Notes: generated from the sequence alone by a model not told the origin. Positions 42,845 through 56,800 are shown, counted from the first letter of the stretch. The stretch: 64,000 nucleotides of DNA from Arachnopeziza araneosa (GCA_003988855.1 QYAI01000059.1:81066-145065); one strand, 5' to 3'. Numbers and translations: made by a program.

Positions 42845-43866
42845 TCACAGATAATCCTTCTTCCTGCTCGTTCTGGTGTATTGGTTCAATCGCCACTCGA
42901 CATCTCCATCCTTGCTCTCCAGAGTCCCTCCTCGAATCTCGAAACATTTCATGGTCATTCTTGGGCCGACTTCTGCCAATTCCACACTTTGATATCCCGT
43001 TTTGACAAAAACATGATGCCTCACTTCGATGCTATCCTCAATATTCTTGAATGTCACGACTCTGCTTCCAAGTTTCGTCCTGTTTGTGATAGCTTCTCTA
43101 GGGGGGAAGATATGTTTCAAGGTCTTGACAACTCGAAGCCCGAGTCTGGATGTGAAACCTTCGAAGATGAGGTGTGGGTATGACTCGCTAACGGTGCCAC
43201 GAGAGCTATTGGGGATGTCATGGCGCAGCACAACGTTGTGGAGAGAAAACGAGATAGTAGGACCGTGCGGGAAATGAGAGAGTGTCAAGGCTGTTGGAAC
43301 ACCTCGGTGTTCGTGAAGCAGGAGCATATCAGAGAGACCGGAAGCTTGCGCAGACTGTACTAGACTTGGAAGAATCAGGTTTCCTCGATTTAATCTTATG
43401 GACGTAGGTAATAGGAGCCTGATTTCCTTTGCGAAGGAGGAGAGGCGGGTGGACGGGTCTCGGGAGGTTGTAACTAGTACTCGAGGATCAACTATTCCAG
43501 AGAGTTGAGCATATTCGTCATCGAGGTCAAGCTTCTCATTCGCAGTTAAATCTTGTTTTGATTCATCGTATTTGTAGTCTTCCCTGAGCTTCTTGTCATT
43601 CGCGATTGCGGGGTCAAGGGATTTGCCAGATGCCAACGAAGCTCGTAGCTTTGCTCTCTTTTCCGATATCTCAGCGTCTCGAAGTGTGAGTGCTCGTCGG
43701 TATAGGTAGTCTCGCCTCTGGCGGGCTTGTTTGCGCTGCAAGGGAGTGTTAGAAAGTTGTGCAGCAAGGATCTATGTAAAAGCTTGCTTGAAGCAAACCA
43801 GACAGGAACCAGAGGAATCGCAAAGCATGGCAACCTATTGTTAACAAAGGAACTTACGTTCATCAT
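42845..43866 (-). CDS. IMP4: U3 snoRNP protein IMP4 (Brix domain)
   Basis: Component of the U3 small-subunit processome needed for 18S rRNA processing in the nucleolus. A 9-nt first exon (43866-43858, ATG ATG AAC) is joined by a 122-nt intron to 43735-42845, giving 299 aa (yeast IMP4 has 290). The N-terminus RKQARQRRDYLYRRAL is the family start; the Brix domain begins at PRVLVTTSRDPSTRLSSFAKEIRLLLP. HEHRGVPTALTLSHFPHGPTISFSLHNVVLRHDI, PHLIFEGFTSRLGLRVVKTLKHIFPP and EVGPRMTMKCFEIRGGTLE are diagnostic. It is head-to-head with UPF1, 456 bp apart. The tiny first exon was chosen because it gives a canonical donor and an in-phase methionine. Confidence 0.92.
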
Positions 43867-44322
43867 CTTGTCGGCGAAATATGATGTTCAGAGGCAATCG
43901 ACAATTAGACACAAATTTCTTAGGTCAAAACTTTATCGGCCGCGCTAGGGAGTTTGGTTCCTGCGAAGACCCTTGCTTCGCGACCATCCCACATCAACCT
44001 ACAATCTGCCTACGAATCTTTCTCCGACGTCTTCCACGAAAACGAAAGTCTGCGCAAGATTTTGCCAGTACACAAGCTCTGCCGATGATGACTTGAGAAG
44101 ACCTCACCCCTTTTGTGACAAGATTTTCCCTTTGCGCCACCACAAGGCTGCTTCTGATACCAAAATTTAACTTAAATAGTGAGTAACGATCGAAGTGCCA
44201 CCCATACTTTGGCCGGCACGCTGCACATTGGAGGGACATCTGCAGGCCAAAAAGTCCTGCTTGATTATTAGTACATGAGCTGACCATTGCTTTTCTTCCA
44301 GAAATCAAGCATAACTTCCACG
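43867..44322. promoter_or_regulatory. bidirectional promoter between IMP4 and UPF1
   Basis: A 456-bp spacer between two divergent genes for RNA metabolism. Short frames crossing it lack any domain. Confidence 0.55.
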
Positions 44323-47300
44323 ATGGAAGGAGCATTTACCCATCTTGGAAACCATCTCATCTCCGACTCAGCTGCTGCTATCAACGCTGGTGCAGATGAC
44401 TTGTCGAATATTGACCCAGACGAGAGTTTGCTCTATGGACAATATGGAGGGCGTGGTGGGTTGGGCCCAAGCAGGCGAAGAAACGACGATGATGACAACG
44501 AGACCGAGGTTTTTGACGATGACGATGCTGAGAGCCTTGCAAGTATTCCTGTTGATGGCATGAAGACCCTGGGTTTAAGAGGCATTGAAGATGAGAAGGA
44601 ACTACCAGCCCACGCTTGCGCGTAAGTTGATACAAAGGAGTCTTGGACTTGGCTGATTTTTTAAGATACTGTGGGATTCATTCTCCGAGCTGTGTAGTGA
44701 AATGCCTGGGATGTAGCAAGTGGTTTTGTAGTGCTCGAGGCAATGCGACATCATCTCACATTGTCAACCACCTCGTTCGTGCCAGACACAAGGAGGTTCA
44801 ACTTCACCCACAGTCTACACTAGGCGACACGGTTCTCGAATGCTACAACTGTGGCACCAAGAATGTTTTCCTACTCGGATTCATTCCAGCGAAGTCTGAT
44901 ACAGTTGTAGTTCTTCTCTGCCGTCAACCTTGTGCCTCGACACCCTCATCCAAGGATATGAGCTGGGATATTTCCAGGTGGCAACCTTTAATAGAAGACC
45001 GCTCATTCCTCCCTTGGCTTGTTTCTGTTCCTACTGATGCGGAACAACTCCGCGCTCGCCATTTAACTCCACCCATGATTGCCAAATTGGAGGAAATGTG
45101 GAAGGATAATGCCAGTGCCACCATTGCTGACCTCGAGAAGGCTGCTGGAATTGATGACGATCCTGCTCCTGTTCTATTGAAGTACGATGATGCGTATCAG
45201 TACCAGAATGTTTTTGGACCGCTCGTCAAAATTGAGGCTGATTACGATCGCAAGCTGAAGGAAGCTCAATCTGAAGACGGTTTGGTCATCCGATGGGACT
45301 ATGGTTTGAATAATAAGCATCTCGCTAGTTTTGTTCTGCCAAAAATCGAATTGGGTGACGTTAAGCTTGCTGTAGGAGACGAAATGCGACTGAAATATAA
45401 GGGCGAGCTAAGACCAGTTTGGGAGGGTGTTGGCTACGTTGTCAAGATTCCAAACAACCAATCTGATGAGGTAACAATCGAGCTTCGAAAAGTTGGAAAC
45501 GACAAATCGGTCCCCACAGAGTGTACTCACAATTTCTCTGCTGATTACGTTTGGAAGGCAACTTCATACGATCGAATGCAGTTCGCCATGAAAACTTTCG
45601 CCGTTGACGAGATGAGTGTCTCTGGCTATATCTTCCACAAACTTCTCGGTCACGAAGTCGCCGCTGCTCCCATGAAGATTCAAATGCCCAAGAAATTCAG
45701 TGTTCCTGGCCTTCCCGAACTCAATAGTAGTCAGATTAATGCCGTCAAGAGCGTCCTGCAAAAACCTCTAAGTCTGATCCAAGGACCTCCCGGAACCGGC
45801 AAAACTGTTACGTCAGCCACTGTTATATATCATCTGGCGAAAGTTAATGGTGGCCAAGTTCTTGTATGTGCCCCTTCTAATGTTGCTGTTGACCAGCTCT
45901 GTGAGCGGATCCATCGCACACACCTCAAGGTTGTTCGCCTAACCGCCAAGTCTCGTGAAGATGTAGAGTCATCCGTTGGCTTCTTGTCTCTCCATGAGCA
46001 AGTTCGAATGAATGATAGTAATCTTGAGCTTATGAAACTTGCTCAATTGAAGAGTGAGCTTGGGGAACTGTCCAGCCAGGATGAGAAGAAGTTCAAGACT
46101 CTAACCAGGGCTGCGGAACGGGAGATACTCAGCAATGCGGACGTTATTTGCTGTACCTGTGTTGGTGCTGGTGATCCACGACTTGCGAAGATGAAGTTTC
46201 GAACCGTACTCATTGATGAATCGACTCAGTCGGCTGAACCGGAGTGCATGATTCCTCTTGTTCTCGGATGCAAGCAAGTTGTTTTAGTTGGAGATCATCA
46301 GCAGTTAGGACCTGTCATTATGAATAAAAAGGCTGCGAAGGCGGGATTGAACCAGTCTCTTTTCGAACGCTTGGTTATTCTTGGATTGGCTCCTATCCGA
46401 CTCAATGTTCAATACCGTATGCATCCATGCTTATCAGAATTTCCATCCAACATGTTCTACGAAGGCTCCCTTCAGAATGGCGTCACAATGCAGCAGCGTC
46501 TTCGTCGGGATGTTGACTTCCCTTGGCCTGTAGGAGATACTCCGATGATGTTCTGGTCTAACCTTGGGAACGAAGAGATTTCCGCCTCTGGGACTTCGTA
46601 CCTCAACCGTACCGAGGCCTCCAATGTTGAGAAGATTGTCACTCGCTTCTTCAAGGCTGGTGTCCAACCACAAGATATTGGTGTGATCACTCCATACGAA
46701 GGGCAACGAAGCTATGTGGTTAGCTCGATGCAGAACACTGGTACTTTTAAGAAAGAGAATTACAAGGAGATTGAAGTTGCCTCTGTTGACGCCTTTCAAG
46801 GGCGAGAGAAAGATTTTATCGTTCTTTCTTGTGTTAGATCCAATGATCACCAAGGTATTGGCTTCTTGAGTGATCCTCGCCGTCTCAATGTTGCTCTCAC
46901 TCGAGCAAAATACGGTCTGGTCATCCTTGGCAACCCGAAGGTTCTCTCCAAACATCCTCTTTGGCACTATCTGTTGCTACACTTCAAGGAACGTAACTGT
47001 CTTGTCGAAGGTCCCCTGTCAAACTTGCAGACGTCACTTCTCCAGTTCAGTCGCCCCAAGACGACCTATCGTGGACCCCAGCGTTATCAAATGTCTCAAG
47101 GCTCATTCAACGGCCGCTCTGCAACCAATGGCAAGGCTCCTCACGACTTCAGCGATGCCGGTTCTATAATGGGCTACATCCCCGATGACGTTTCTTCCGT
47201 CCATTCATCTGCCATCGGTGGCGTCGGACTCGGATCTGCATACCCCCAGATGTTCTCTAATTTCACTCCAGAGACCTGGCCAGGCCTAGACCCTCGAGGT

Positions 47301-47654
47301 CGTCCTAATGGACAAAAGACACGGGGTCGTGCCCCGGAGAGCATTGCAGGCGACTCCGTAGCAGCTAGCGAACTCACTGACGCTACGGGTAGTGCCCTCG
47401 AGGGCAAGGGAATTGGCCAGGGCGGTGTCAGTCTAGGTGCCGGTTTGAGCGAGGCTCAGAAGCAAACTAGCTTGAGTCAATCCGATCGCTTAAAGCGTTA
47501 CGTTGAATCTGGCGGACGTATGGCTGATTATAAGACCGGCGATGCTGGCAGTGTCTTTGGCAGCAGCTCCCTTTTGAGTGGTCGACGCTTAGACGATGAC
47601 GAGAAGAGTGTTTCTACTGCTTTTGCGAGTCAAGTTGGAGGTGGCTATGATTGA
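44323..47654 (+). CDS. UPF1: UPF1/NAM7 RNA helicase of nonsense-mediated decay
   Basis: ATP-dependent 5'-3' RNA helicase that triggers decay of mRNAs with premature stops; cytoplasmic, partner of UPF2/UPF3. Exons 44323-44621 and 44666-47654 (44-nt intron) give 1095 aa. The Cys/His-rich UPF2-binding domain (~98-260) starts HACAYCGIHSPSCVVKC and includes KWFCSARGNATSSHIVNHLVRARHKEV. The SF1 helicase core has Walker A QGPPGTGKTVTSAT near 472, APSNVAVDQL, CTCVGAGDPRL, VLIDESTQSAEPE, GDHQQLGPV, LNVQYRMHPCLSEFPS, VASVDAFQGREKDFIVLSCVRSN and RRLNVALTRAKYG. The C-terminus is rich in Gly/Ser/Gln. Nothing is missing. Confidence 0.97.
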
Positions 47655-48176
47655 TCGAAGATATTGTCCGCACTGAACGGACATGGACTTAAGATGAATG
47701 AACCGGATTGCCGAAAATATGCAGAAGACAGCGACTACTGCTTCTATCTATTTCCCAGCAACCTGGATCTCGTCGATCGACACGCTTGGTCACTGACCTA
47801 TGCTGTGCTGCTGAATGTCAGTTGCCAGATATGCGGACTGATATTTGGCATGCCCTGCGCTGCTCGAGTTTTGATGGGGAGGGAAAATGGTGGAGAATAG
47901 TGATGGTTGATGGTGATAAGATTGTGACTATGCATGCAGGAAGAAAAATGATTGCGGGTTGTATGTGAAGTAGCATTTGCTTTGCAAGTGCTTTGGGCTT
48001 TCGACTCGCTTGTCTTGTGATGATGCTTCAGAGACGGATAATTTACAACCCATTTTCAAGATGCCGAGCCAATAACTGATAAATAAACGCGTATCCAAAT
48101 ACGCTGTGATATGATCTATGTACTGTTGTTCTTATTTACATCTCCAACCTGGACCTCCCAAATTTTGGGTCCAGCA
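47655..48176. other. convergent intergenic region, nothing recognised
   Basis: 520 bp between UPF1 and the MFS exporter; it marks the boundary between conserved genes and the biosynthetic cluster. Confidence 0.5.
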
Positions 48177-50076
48177 TCATTTTTCTTGCGGCTTTTCTCC
48201 TTTAACTACTGCCAGTTTTTCAGATTGGCCGTTCACAGGAGGTCCTCTCGGTCCAGTCTTCATGGCTTTCATTGCAATCTCGCGCCGCCTCGCGATTTCC
48301 GTCTCAAGCTGCTGCTGTGATCTCGCTGCAAGCGTTGGAGGATTCTTTCTGAATGACAGCAACGCAGGTAATATGGAGATAGCGGAGATGATGGCTGCTA
48401 CTCGAAGAGTTTTGGCAAAGGCATCAGAGTAAGCTTGTCGAACGGCGTCAGCTTGGGAAGCATCAAGCAATGCAAAGTCTAGTGATACAAGCTCGTTAGG
48501 AGAAAGGATCTTTGATAGTTCTCTGCTTTTGATAACCCCGAAAATGGCTGTTGAAGCTGCAATGCCGAAACTTCCGCCCACGACTCGAGCTTGGGCCACA
48601 AGCCCTTGCGCAATAGCTGGAAAAGTTAGAGATGTTTAACAATAGGTACAGGAGTATCACCGTGGTCTTTTAATTCACACTCCACTGCTGCGAGAATGCT
48701 CGAGGTCGACACGGCCAGTCCGAAGCCTAAGCCGATGAATACTTCAAACCCATATAGCTTTGGGTCAGTCTTCATGGTGCCTGAAACGGTCGACAGAAGA
48801 CCACAACCGAGCGTCAGGAAGCAAGTGCCAATCGCGAGAGTGTGAAAGAGTCTGTTCTTTTTCCCTGAGATCATACCTGCGAGAGTGCTTCCGACTGCAG
48901 TGGATCCGAGGAGTGGGAGTAGTCCGATCCCCGCAACCAGAGGATTCTTTCCATTGACAATTTGAAGATGTAAGGGAACATTATATATCACGATGAAATA
49001 TGGGAAGCCAATGAATAACGTTGTGAGTGCTCCGGCGGTGTAAACTCGGCGCTTGAGAAGACTGGAGGGCAACACAGCTGCCACTGAATCCTTCCAGAGG
49101 AATGCTATTGAGACTTCCCAAATCGCGAGTGCCAACCAGCAAACGCAACCGATGACTAAAGGCGCGATGAATATTTTCTTTCCCCAAGCATTTCCAAGAA
49201 CACCGCCTTGTTGGATTGCGAAGATGCAGAGGACTGAGGCAGCGATGAGCAAAAAGCCTCCGAGGAAGTCTAAGTCTCGAAGAGGACGTCTTTCAGCATG
49301 ACGTATTTGATCGGCTTTGGGCCATGCTAGCATAAAGATAGAGAAGGAAACGATGCCTATGGGGGCACTGACATTCAGTTAGCATTGATGCCAAGAATGA
49401 ATAGGCAGCTCACTTTATCCAGAAAATCCATCTCCAGGTTGTGTAATGAGTGATGATGCCTCCCAAGATTGGACCGAGGACTCCGGATATTGATACAACC
49501 ATTCCTGCTATTGCACCAATCCATTTCTTCATACTTCGAGGAAATATTTCGGGGAAGATGACCATGGCAAGTGAATACAGTCCGGAGCCACCAATACCTT
49601 GAAACACTCGAAGGATGATGAGCTGTGTGATGGTTTGGGCAAATCCACATCCTATTGAGAAAGCAAAAAACACGATATATGCCACCATGTATGCATTTCT
49701 TCGACCGACAACATCTCCAATGCTGGGGAAGAAGACAGCGAACCCAACGTCGGACAGAGTGTATGCCAAGGCTATCCAATTGATATTAGACAGAGACCCA
49801 AACTCTTTTCCAATCGTGACCAGAGCGGTTGCAGTTATGGAGCTGTCGAGAAAGGACATGAACAATCCAAGACAAAGACTCAAAGACGTTAGTGGTAAGT
49901 GCAGTTGTCGGAAAAAGGTTCTCTTACCTCACACTCAGGAGGGCAAGTCGCCACTTGGGCAATACAGGCTCTGGGGGAGGTCCTCTGTTTTGATTCGACG
50001 ACATATTTGAGCCTGAACCACTCTCCAGCTCTGCCTTCTGTTCTATTGATGAAAATGAAAGTTTCTCAGAATCCAT
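48177..50076 (-). CDS. 14-TM MFS exporter (DHA2 type), cluster transporter
   Basis: Exons 50076-49928, 49878-49414, 49367-48661 and 48616-48177 (introns 49, 46 and 44 nt) encode 586 aa with about 14 membrane segments. Motifs are LGLFMSFLDSSITATALVTIGKEF (TM1 motif D1 of the drug:H+ antiporter-2 family), GDVVGRRNAY (motif A), LRVFQGIGGSGLYSLAMVIFPEIFP (motif B) and GPILGGIITHYTTWRWIFWINAPIG (motif C). It lies 760 bp downstream of the PKS and is read in the same direction. By analogy with other clusters it probably exports the polyketide product or gives self-protection. Family is firm; the cluster role is inferred from position. Confidence 0.9.
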
Positions 50077-50833
50077 CTTGAAAGAAATTGATGTATATTG
50101 TCTTGTCCAAGTATTCCCTGAAGCTACCTACATATGAAGCAATATAGAAATTCAATTATCAACGATCCCTTCACATATTTACTTCATACGGCCGTTGGGG
50201 ACTGTATGAGCCCCAAAACAGTTGCCATTCCCCTCTAGTACGGACGAAACTCGAGGGGTTCAATGCTAGCCAAAACCCGCTCCAAAATCGATTCGACGAG
50301 CTTGAATGTCGGTAACATGTTTTTGACGTTTCAAAATTCACGGCCGTAGAGATATTTTCACTATCGGCCGTAACCAAAATGGAAAGATTTGTTCTAGCGG
50401 ATCTTACATGCACCTCGGCATATTTTGCGGTGTATTTTGCGTGTGCGGACATTACTTTCGGCGGATATTTATGCGGCCAGAATCGTGACCACGGGAGTTT
50501 GACGGATTAGGCGAGGTAACCGTAGCCGAGAACAAATTCTATGCCATTTTGAACTCTGTCTTGAGTTCTGTTTTAAGTTCTATTGATTCTTTTAAGACCA
50601 GTCACGGGGACACGGCTCAAATACGCTGTGAAAGAACTGTGGTGATGTGGAAAATACACGCTGAGAATATGCACATGTTTCAATAACCAATTAAATTATG
50701 CCTATTGCACGGAAGTACTGTGGAATTCGAGCTCTACTAAATCGATCAAGAAGCTAACTCCCACATAATATTGAAAAGAGCAAAAACAAAGATGGTAACT
50801 ATCTTTCTAAAATCCAAAAACATTTCCAAATCC
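50077..50833. other. intergenic between PKS 3' end and exporter
   Basis: No gene seen. It serves as the exporter's promoter. A plus-strand frame from 50865 lies over the last PKS exon and is not real. Confidence 0.5.
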
Positions 50834-53800
50834 TCACTCTGACACTTCCTCCATCGCCAAAATCATGACATCATCCCTTGTATATTTGCTCTTGCTCACA
50901 ATTTTCGTTGCTAGCTTTGCAAGGGGCATTGGGCTCAATATATCAAATACTGAGATCTCAGCTTTCATTTTACGGAAGATCATATTCCGAACTTCTACAG
51001 CAACAAGGGAATCAACTTCAAGTGCGTTAGCAAAGTCAAGGACTAGAAGTCTGGGATCTTACCGCCAAAAGAATGCATAGGCTTCTCGAGATCTACGTCT
51101 CCCATTTCCATGTTTAGAGCCTTGGAGAGCTCTTTAGATAAGACTTTCTCCACAATAGCGCTAGCTTCTTGGACAGTCTGAGCAGCTTTTAAATCTTGTA
51201 CAATCGAAGCGTCTTCTGTTTCAATTTCCTGCCCATTATCTGTCCATTCTTGGAGACTCGTGTATTTGAGATCTGCTGACATAGCTATCCCTAAACTTCC
51301 TTCATATAATAATTCTTTCCCAACGCCAGTAATGAGTTGATCTGGGATAGATACTCCGTCGGAGGTGTGCCCTAACATGCCAGCAGAGAGTATCAAATGT
51401 AATTCTCTTTCAGATATGAAAAGGTTCTCTAGGTAGTCAAGTCTTTCAAATTGATCGGGATTCTCAGCAATGTAGCCGACGTCGGAAACAATACCTAGAT
51501 CGACGGTTATGGAAGGAAGTCCTTTGGAGCGGCGGAATTGCGACAAAGCATCTTGATAAGTTCCCGCTGCAGAGTAATTTGCCTGGCCAGGATTTCCAAT
51601 AACTCCGGCCATTGAAGATAGCATGATGAAGAAGTCCATATCATTTGGCATAAACTGATCCAAATTCCAACTGCCATCGATTTTGGGCTTCGTTGCTTCC
51701 TTCCATTGGTTGAATGTCATGTTTTCGAACATGCTATCTCGCAGTACCATGGCGCACTGAACGACACCTTTGATAGTCTCTCCCAACTGGGTACGTGCGG
51801 AAACGAAGTCTTGGACTTGTTTGGGATCTGAGATGTCGCAAGCAAATGCTTCGGCATTGCATCCTCGCTCTCTGAGGCTGGAAAGTAGTTGGAGAGATTC
51901 GTCAGTTGTCGCCCCTGAGCGCGAAAGGAATCTAATCTTGCGAGCTCCAGCAACATACATCATATCAGCGATCGACCTACCGATTCCTCCGAGCCCGCCA
52001 GCTAGAACATATGTAAAGTCCGAGTCTAGAGAAAGTTGCTTCGGTTTTGGAGGAAGCACGGAGAGCTCATGGGTTGGCGAGAAAGACAAGACAGCACTTC
52101 CAACGCATCGGTCACTCTTCAGATACTCCACAGCTGATAAAGCGTTGGGAGAGGTGAAGTGTCGACCTGGCGTAGAAAATGGGAAGCCATCAGTTCTACA
52201 TTTTTCCCAAGCTCGGCTAAATAGTTGAGCTGCTCTGGCAGGAGAGGTAGATTTCATGTGCTCAAAGTTGAAGTTGGAGATTGTGATATTTTGAGCAATT
52301 TTTTCCAAAGTAGACAATGTTTTACTGTCTCCAATGCTAACAAACCGTCCCCATTCGCCGACGCAATGTAGAGCGGATTGAGACAAAGGTCCCACCAGCG
52401 TGCTGGCAACGACATCAACTCCTTTGCCAGCAGTCACAGACATGATCATAGACGAGAATGATCTATTAGCCGTCGGAACTAGTACGTGGTTGGGATCAAT
52501 ACCCATAAAGTCAACAAGAAGCCTCTCGTGCATAGTATTCTTCGCGAGAACAAAAATAGTTGCGCCAATTTGTGTCGCGAAATGTATCAATGCAGTTTCA
52601 GTACTCCCTGGCTGTGCACAGATGAGAAGAGATTCGCCTGCTTGTAGGTGGGCAATATCCAAAAGTACAGCTTGGGCTGTGCTTATAGAGGTTGGGAGTG
52701 TTACTGCCACATTGGGATTTGTAAAAGCCGGGACGTGCCTGACGAGATCTTGAGATATGCGAAATCTGCTTTCCAACTTCTGAGAGGTGCAGGCAAGCAC
52801 GATGTTCCCTGTAGTAAAGCCAGTAACTTCTGCACCTACTTTGCGTACAGTTCCAACTTTATCGCACCCGAGGACTCCATAATTTGTTGACTCAAGATGC
52901 ACAGCCGAGGTTTCGATCTCTAGGTCAAATGGTCCCAATTCATTGAGCTCATCTATCTGTTGCCAAATGATTTGATTATTCTTGGAGTCTACAGAACCTT
53001 CAATCGCGTATGAAAGGTCGCTCAACTTCTGGTTCTCTGGATTGCGTTGGATACTTTGATTGGATAGATGGCTATGGAATGAATCATCGTCGGACAGACG
53101 GGGCACTAGTATTTTTTCATTTCTGACCTTGAATTCAAGCTCCGAAACCAAGGTATTGCCGAGAATAGAAGTCTTGAAAGCTGTTGATATGGCCTCAATG
53201 TTGAAAGAGGTATCAAGATTTGATTGGCCATCAAGGTCGATATGTGGCAACCTAAGTTGTGGGGTTTCTACTCTGACGGCTCTCAGCAACCCGGTTGTAG
53301 CACTGAATTGCAAACGACTCTCGCTGTCATAGCTACCCCCGCTTGTCACCCAAAGTAGAGCTGTAGCTTGGGAAATGATAGTTTTGAATAGGAGAAATTG
53401 GTTTTCCGTCCAGTTTCCTACCAGCGGCTCCTCTGCTTCAATTACTGAGATGACCGCCATTCCAGCATTATCAAATCCTTGAGAAGCAAGTTCCGAAAAA
53501 GAGACTGTGCGAATCGGATATTGGAGCGGTGAAAATGCGGCAGCGAGCTTTTCGACCATTGAACTGACTGCAGGCGAAGGCCCAGCCTTCGTCAGAAGAA
53601 CGATCTCAGAGATTTCAATTGTCGGGAGCGATGGGACACTATCAAGAAGCTGAGTATCACCGTCTGTGGTTATCGTATCTTCTTTATCTTGCTTATCAGG
53701 TGTCATCTCGACCCATTTGAGGCTGGTGCATTTTCGAGCAGTGTTATCTAGGCTAGATTTATTCGTGGCTGCCGAAATATCTCTTGACAGAAAACCACGA

Positions 53801-56800
53801 ACAACAACTTTAGGTGATGACCAGTCGCGGTCCGATAATACGATGTCCCCCACCGAATCTTTATCGCTCTGTGTACCACTCGCATAACCCTTGAGTTCGA
53901 TACCTGGAGTTGTTGGAATATCAGCCGAGACGTAGACACTGGCGATAGATATAGGAACCAAAGATTCTCCTCCATGCAATGTGTGTAAATAACCTAGAGC
54001 CTGCATATGAAACACAGAGTCCAAGGTAGCAGGATGTATAAGGTGTGGGTATTCAAATTGCGAAGGCATAATGGACTTTGTATCTGGTATTGTGACGCTC
54101 CCATAGCCCTCGCCGATACCAGCCACACAATCTGTGACATTCCTGTGTAGTGGCCCGTACTGCAGATTCATTTTCTTGTCAAAAATCTTGTAGAACATTT
54201 TTGCAGAAAGCTTCTTCGCGGCACGAATTTGAATCCCGGAATATTTCTCAGTCTCTGATTGCCATGCCATCAGATCGTGAAGTTGTTCTCCTGGGTCTTT
54301 GTAATGGATAACAACAGTACCAGTGCAAGATTCTTTCCAGTCTTCTTCTGGGGCTTGAGAGAAGAGACTGAACTCATATGAAGTTTGCTGAGGTAGTTCG
54401 CCAACGACTGGTCGTACGTGAAATGCAGTCTCCACGTGATTATCTCCTGCTGGAATGACTATTGATCGTTTGAACAACACATTCTTGGCCTCAATTGCTT
54501 TCAAGATTCGAGCGGGATCAGCAAGTTCTCTTGCAGCTTCAATTGCCATCACAATCATTGACGACCCGGGAAAGAGAATCATTTGTTGAACGCGATGATC
54601 TGACATCCATGGTTGCTCTGACAGACGAATGAAATTTTGCCAATGAGGCTCATTTGGATTTTGATTCGGAAAACGCATCCCTAAAAGATCTGTTCTTGGT
54701 TTCTCGCGAAATCGGTATGCTTTCCCCCATGCGCTCTGGTGTGAATAGGAATTGCCATGGTTCCAGGGGTATGGAGGTAGACAAGCAAGTGAACTTCGTT
54801 GCTCTACGGAGTCTTGGAAGTTGACCACATTTAAATCGATGCTAATCCCTTGGCCCCAGAGTTTACCAGCAGCTGTCAGCGCTGTGACTTCTGCATCAAC
54901 ACTCCTTGAAAGTAGCGAAGTGTAAAGAACTGAGGAGACTAAGCGCTCATCTGCAGCACTGAATATTTGTACCAGCGGTCCTTTCAATGCTTCAGCTGGA
55001 CCAATCTCGATCGCAGCTGAGTAACTTATTGGGAGTTTGCGCCTTGATTTTCCTGGTACAGGCTGAGTCACAAGAGCATGGACAGCTTCGGAGAAGCGAA
55101 CAGTGCTGATCATGTTCTTGATCCAGTACGCAGCATCAAGATGTTCTCCTGGAACTGGGGCCGCTGTCACAGAGGAGAACATCGTGACCTCGGATGTAGA
55201 ACTTGGCAAAGGTAAACCTTCTAAGGCGTTTAGATAGTCTTGGGCAATAATCTCCATGTGTGGAGAATGATATGCGGTTTGAACTCGTAATTTCCGTACA
55301 AAAACCCCGTTTGTCTTCAGAGAGTTTTCTACTTCGTCAATCGCAGTTTCGTCTCCGGACAATGTCACATTCTTTGGGGCATTAATACATGCCACAACAA
55401 CCGCTTTTCCAGGAATAGCTGAGAGATAAGGAAGGACCTCTTCTTCAGAAAGGCCGACTGCCATCATCGCTCCATGCGTGGTAGGTTGCCGCCTATTGAT
55501 ATCTGCAGAGTAGATGCCCCTAAAATAAGCAATCTTTATTGCTGATTGCTGGGTAATGGCGCCTGCAGCATAAGCAGCAGCTGGATAGGGTTAATTACTG
55601 ATATGAATATTTGGGAAGTTCTTACCTATTTCTCCGCTTGAATGTCCAATAACTGATTTCGGAGTGATACCCCAAGTTCTCAACAGATCAACCAAGGCAA
55701 TTTGAAGAGCAGTACATAAAGGTTGACTGAAGTCGGGCGAGTCAATACGGCTTGCTTCTTTGCTTGCGAACAACTCATTTTCGAGCAGCCAGCTTGCACC
55801 CAACTCTCGTAACTCGCACTGAGATTTCTCCAAACTAAATTTGAACGCAGAATGGCAAACGAGTTCTCTTCCCATGCTTGGCCATTGAGCTCCTTGGCCA
55901 GTAAAGACGAAGAATACATTATTTGTTTTTGCAGTGCGACGGATCCTAGGGATAGGGTTTTGTAACATCGCTTTGACATCACTCCTAGTTTTACCAATAA
56001 CAAAGCTTCTGTGGTCGTGGGCAGTTCTTCTTGATGAGAGTGTATATGCTAACTCTGACACAAAATCGGTTGATTCAAAATTGCCTGCTTGCTCGAATCT
56101 CTTCTCAATATCGAATTTCCCCAAGAGTGTTGAGTACGCTGATGAAATTCTGGCCAGACCGGCTTGATCAGCTGATGAGAAGACAAACAGTTTTTGTCCT
56201 ATAACTCTCGGCAATTCAAAAGACTCGTTTCCAGGCGTGGAGATTGGAGATCCAAGACCACTATCGCTGTCCCAGTCAGAGATACTGTTTGTAGTTTGAT
56301 GGTTGCCGTTGAGGTTGTGCTTTAGCATGTAGTTATAAGCGTCATCTACAATTAAATGCGCGTTTGCCCCGCCTAAATTTAAGGTCAGAAGAAATGCAAC
56401 ATCACCAGCTCCGAAACGTACCGTATCCGAAAGAGTTGACAGATGCACGTCGAAGTCCATGAGTGGGCCATGGGACTAATGATTGGGGAAGAGCGACGTG
56501 CCATTCATCAAGCTTCAGCCTTTCGTTTGGCTTTTCAAAACCTGCCAGAGGCGGTATTTGTCCATTCTCAAGAACTAAGACCGTTTTCATCAATCCGGCT
56601 AAGCCAGCACACCCTTCGAGATGGCCAATGTTTGTTTTTACACTCCCTACGTAGAGAGGATTATCTTGAGTCCTTGTTTGACCAAATGTAGATCCCAAAG
56701 CTGCTAATTCGTATGGATCTCCGATCGATGTTCCTGTGCCTGGAAGGGGTTAAAGAGAGTACGTCTGGGGTAAGGGACGTACCATGAGCTTCAAAGTAAT

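Noticed and set aside
42583..43005. Plus-strand frame of 140 codons over the IMP4 3' end
   Set aside because: Antisense to a firm IMP4 coding exon, no domain; a shadow.
46434..46967. 177-codon minus-strand frame inside UPF1
   Set aside because: Antisense shadow of the conserved helicase core.
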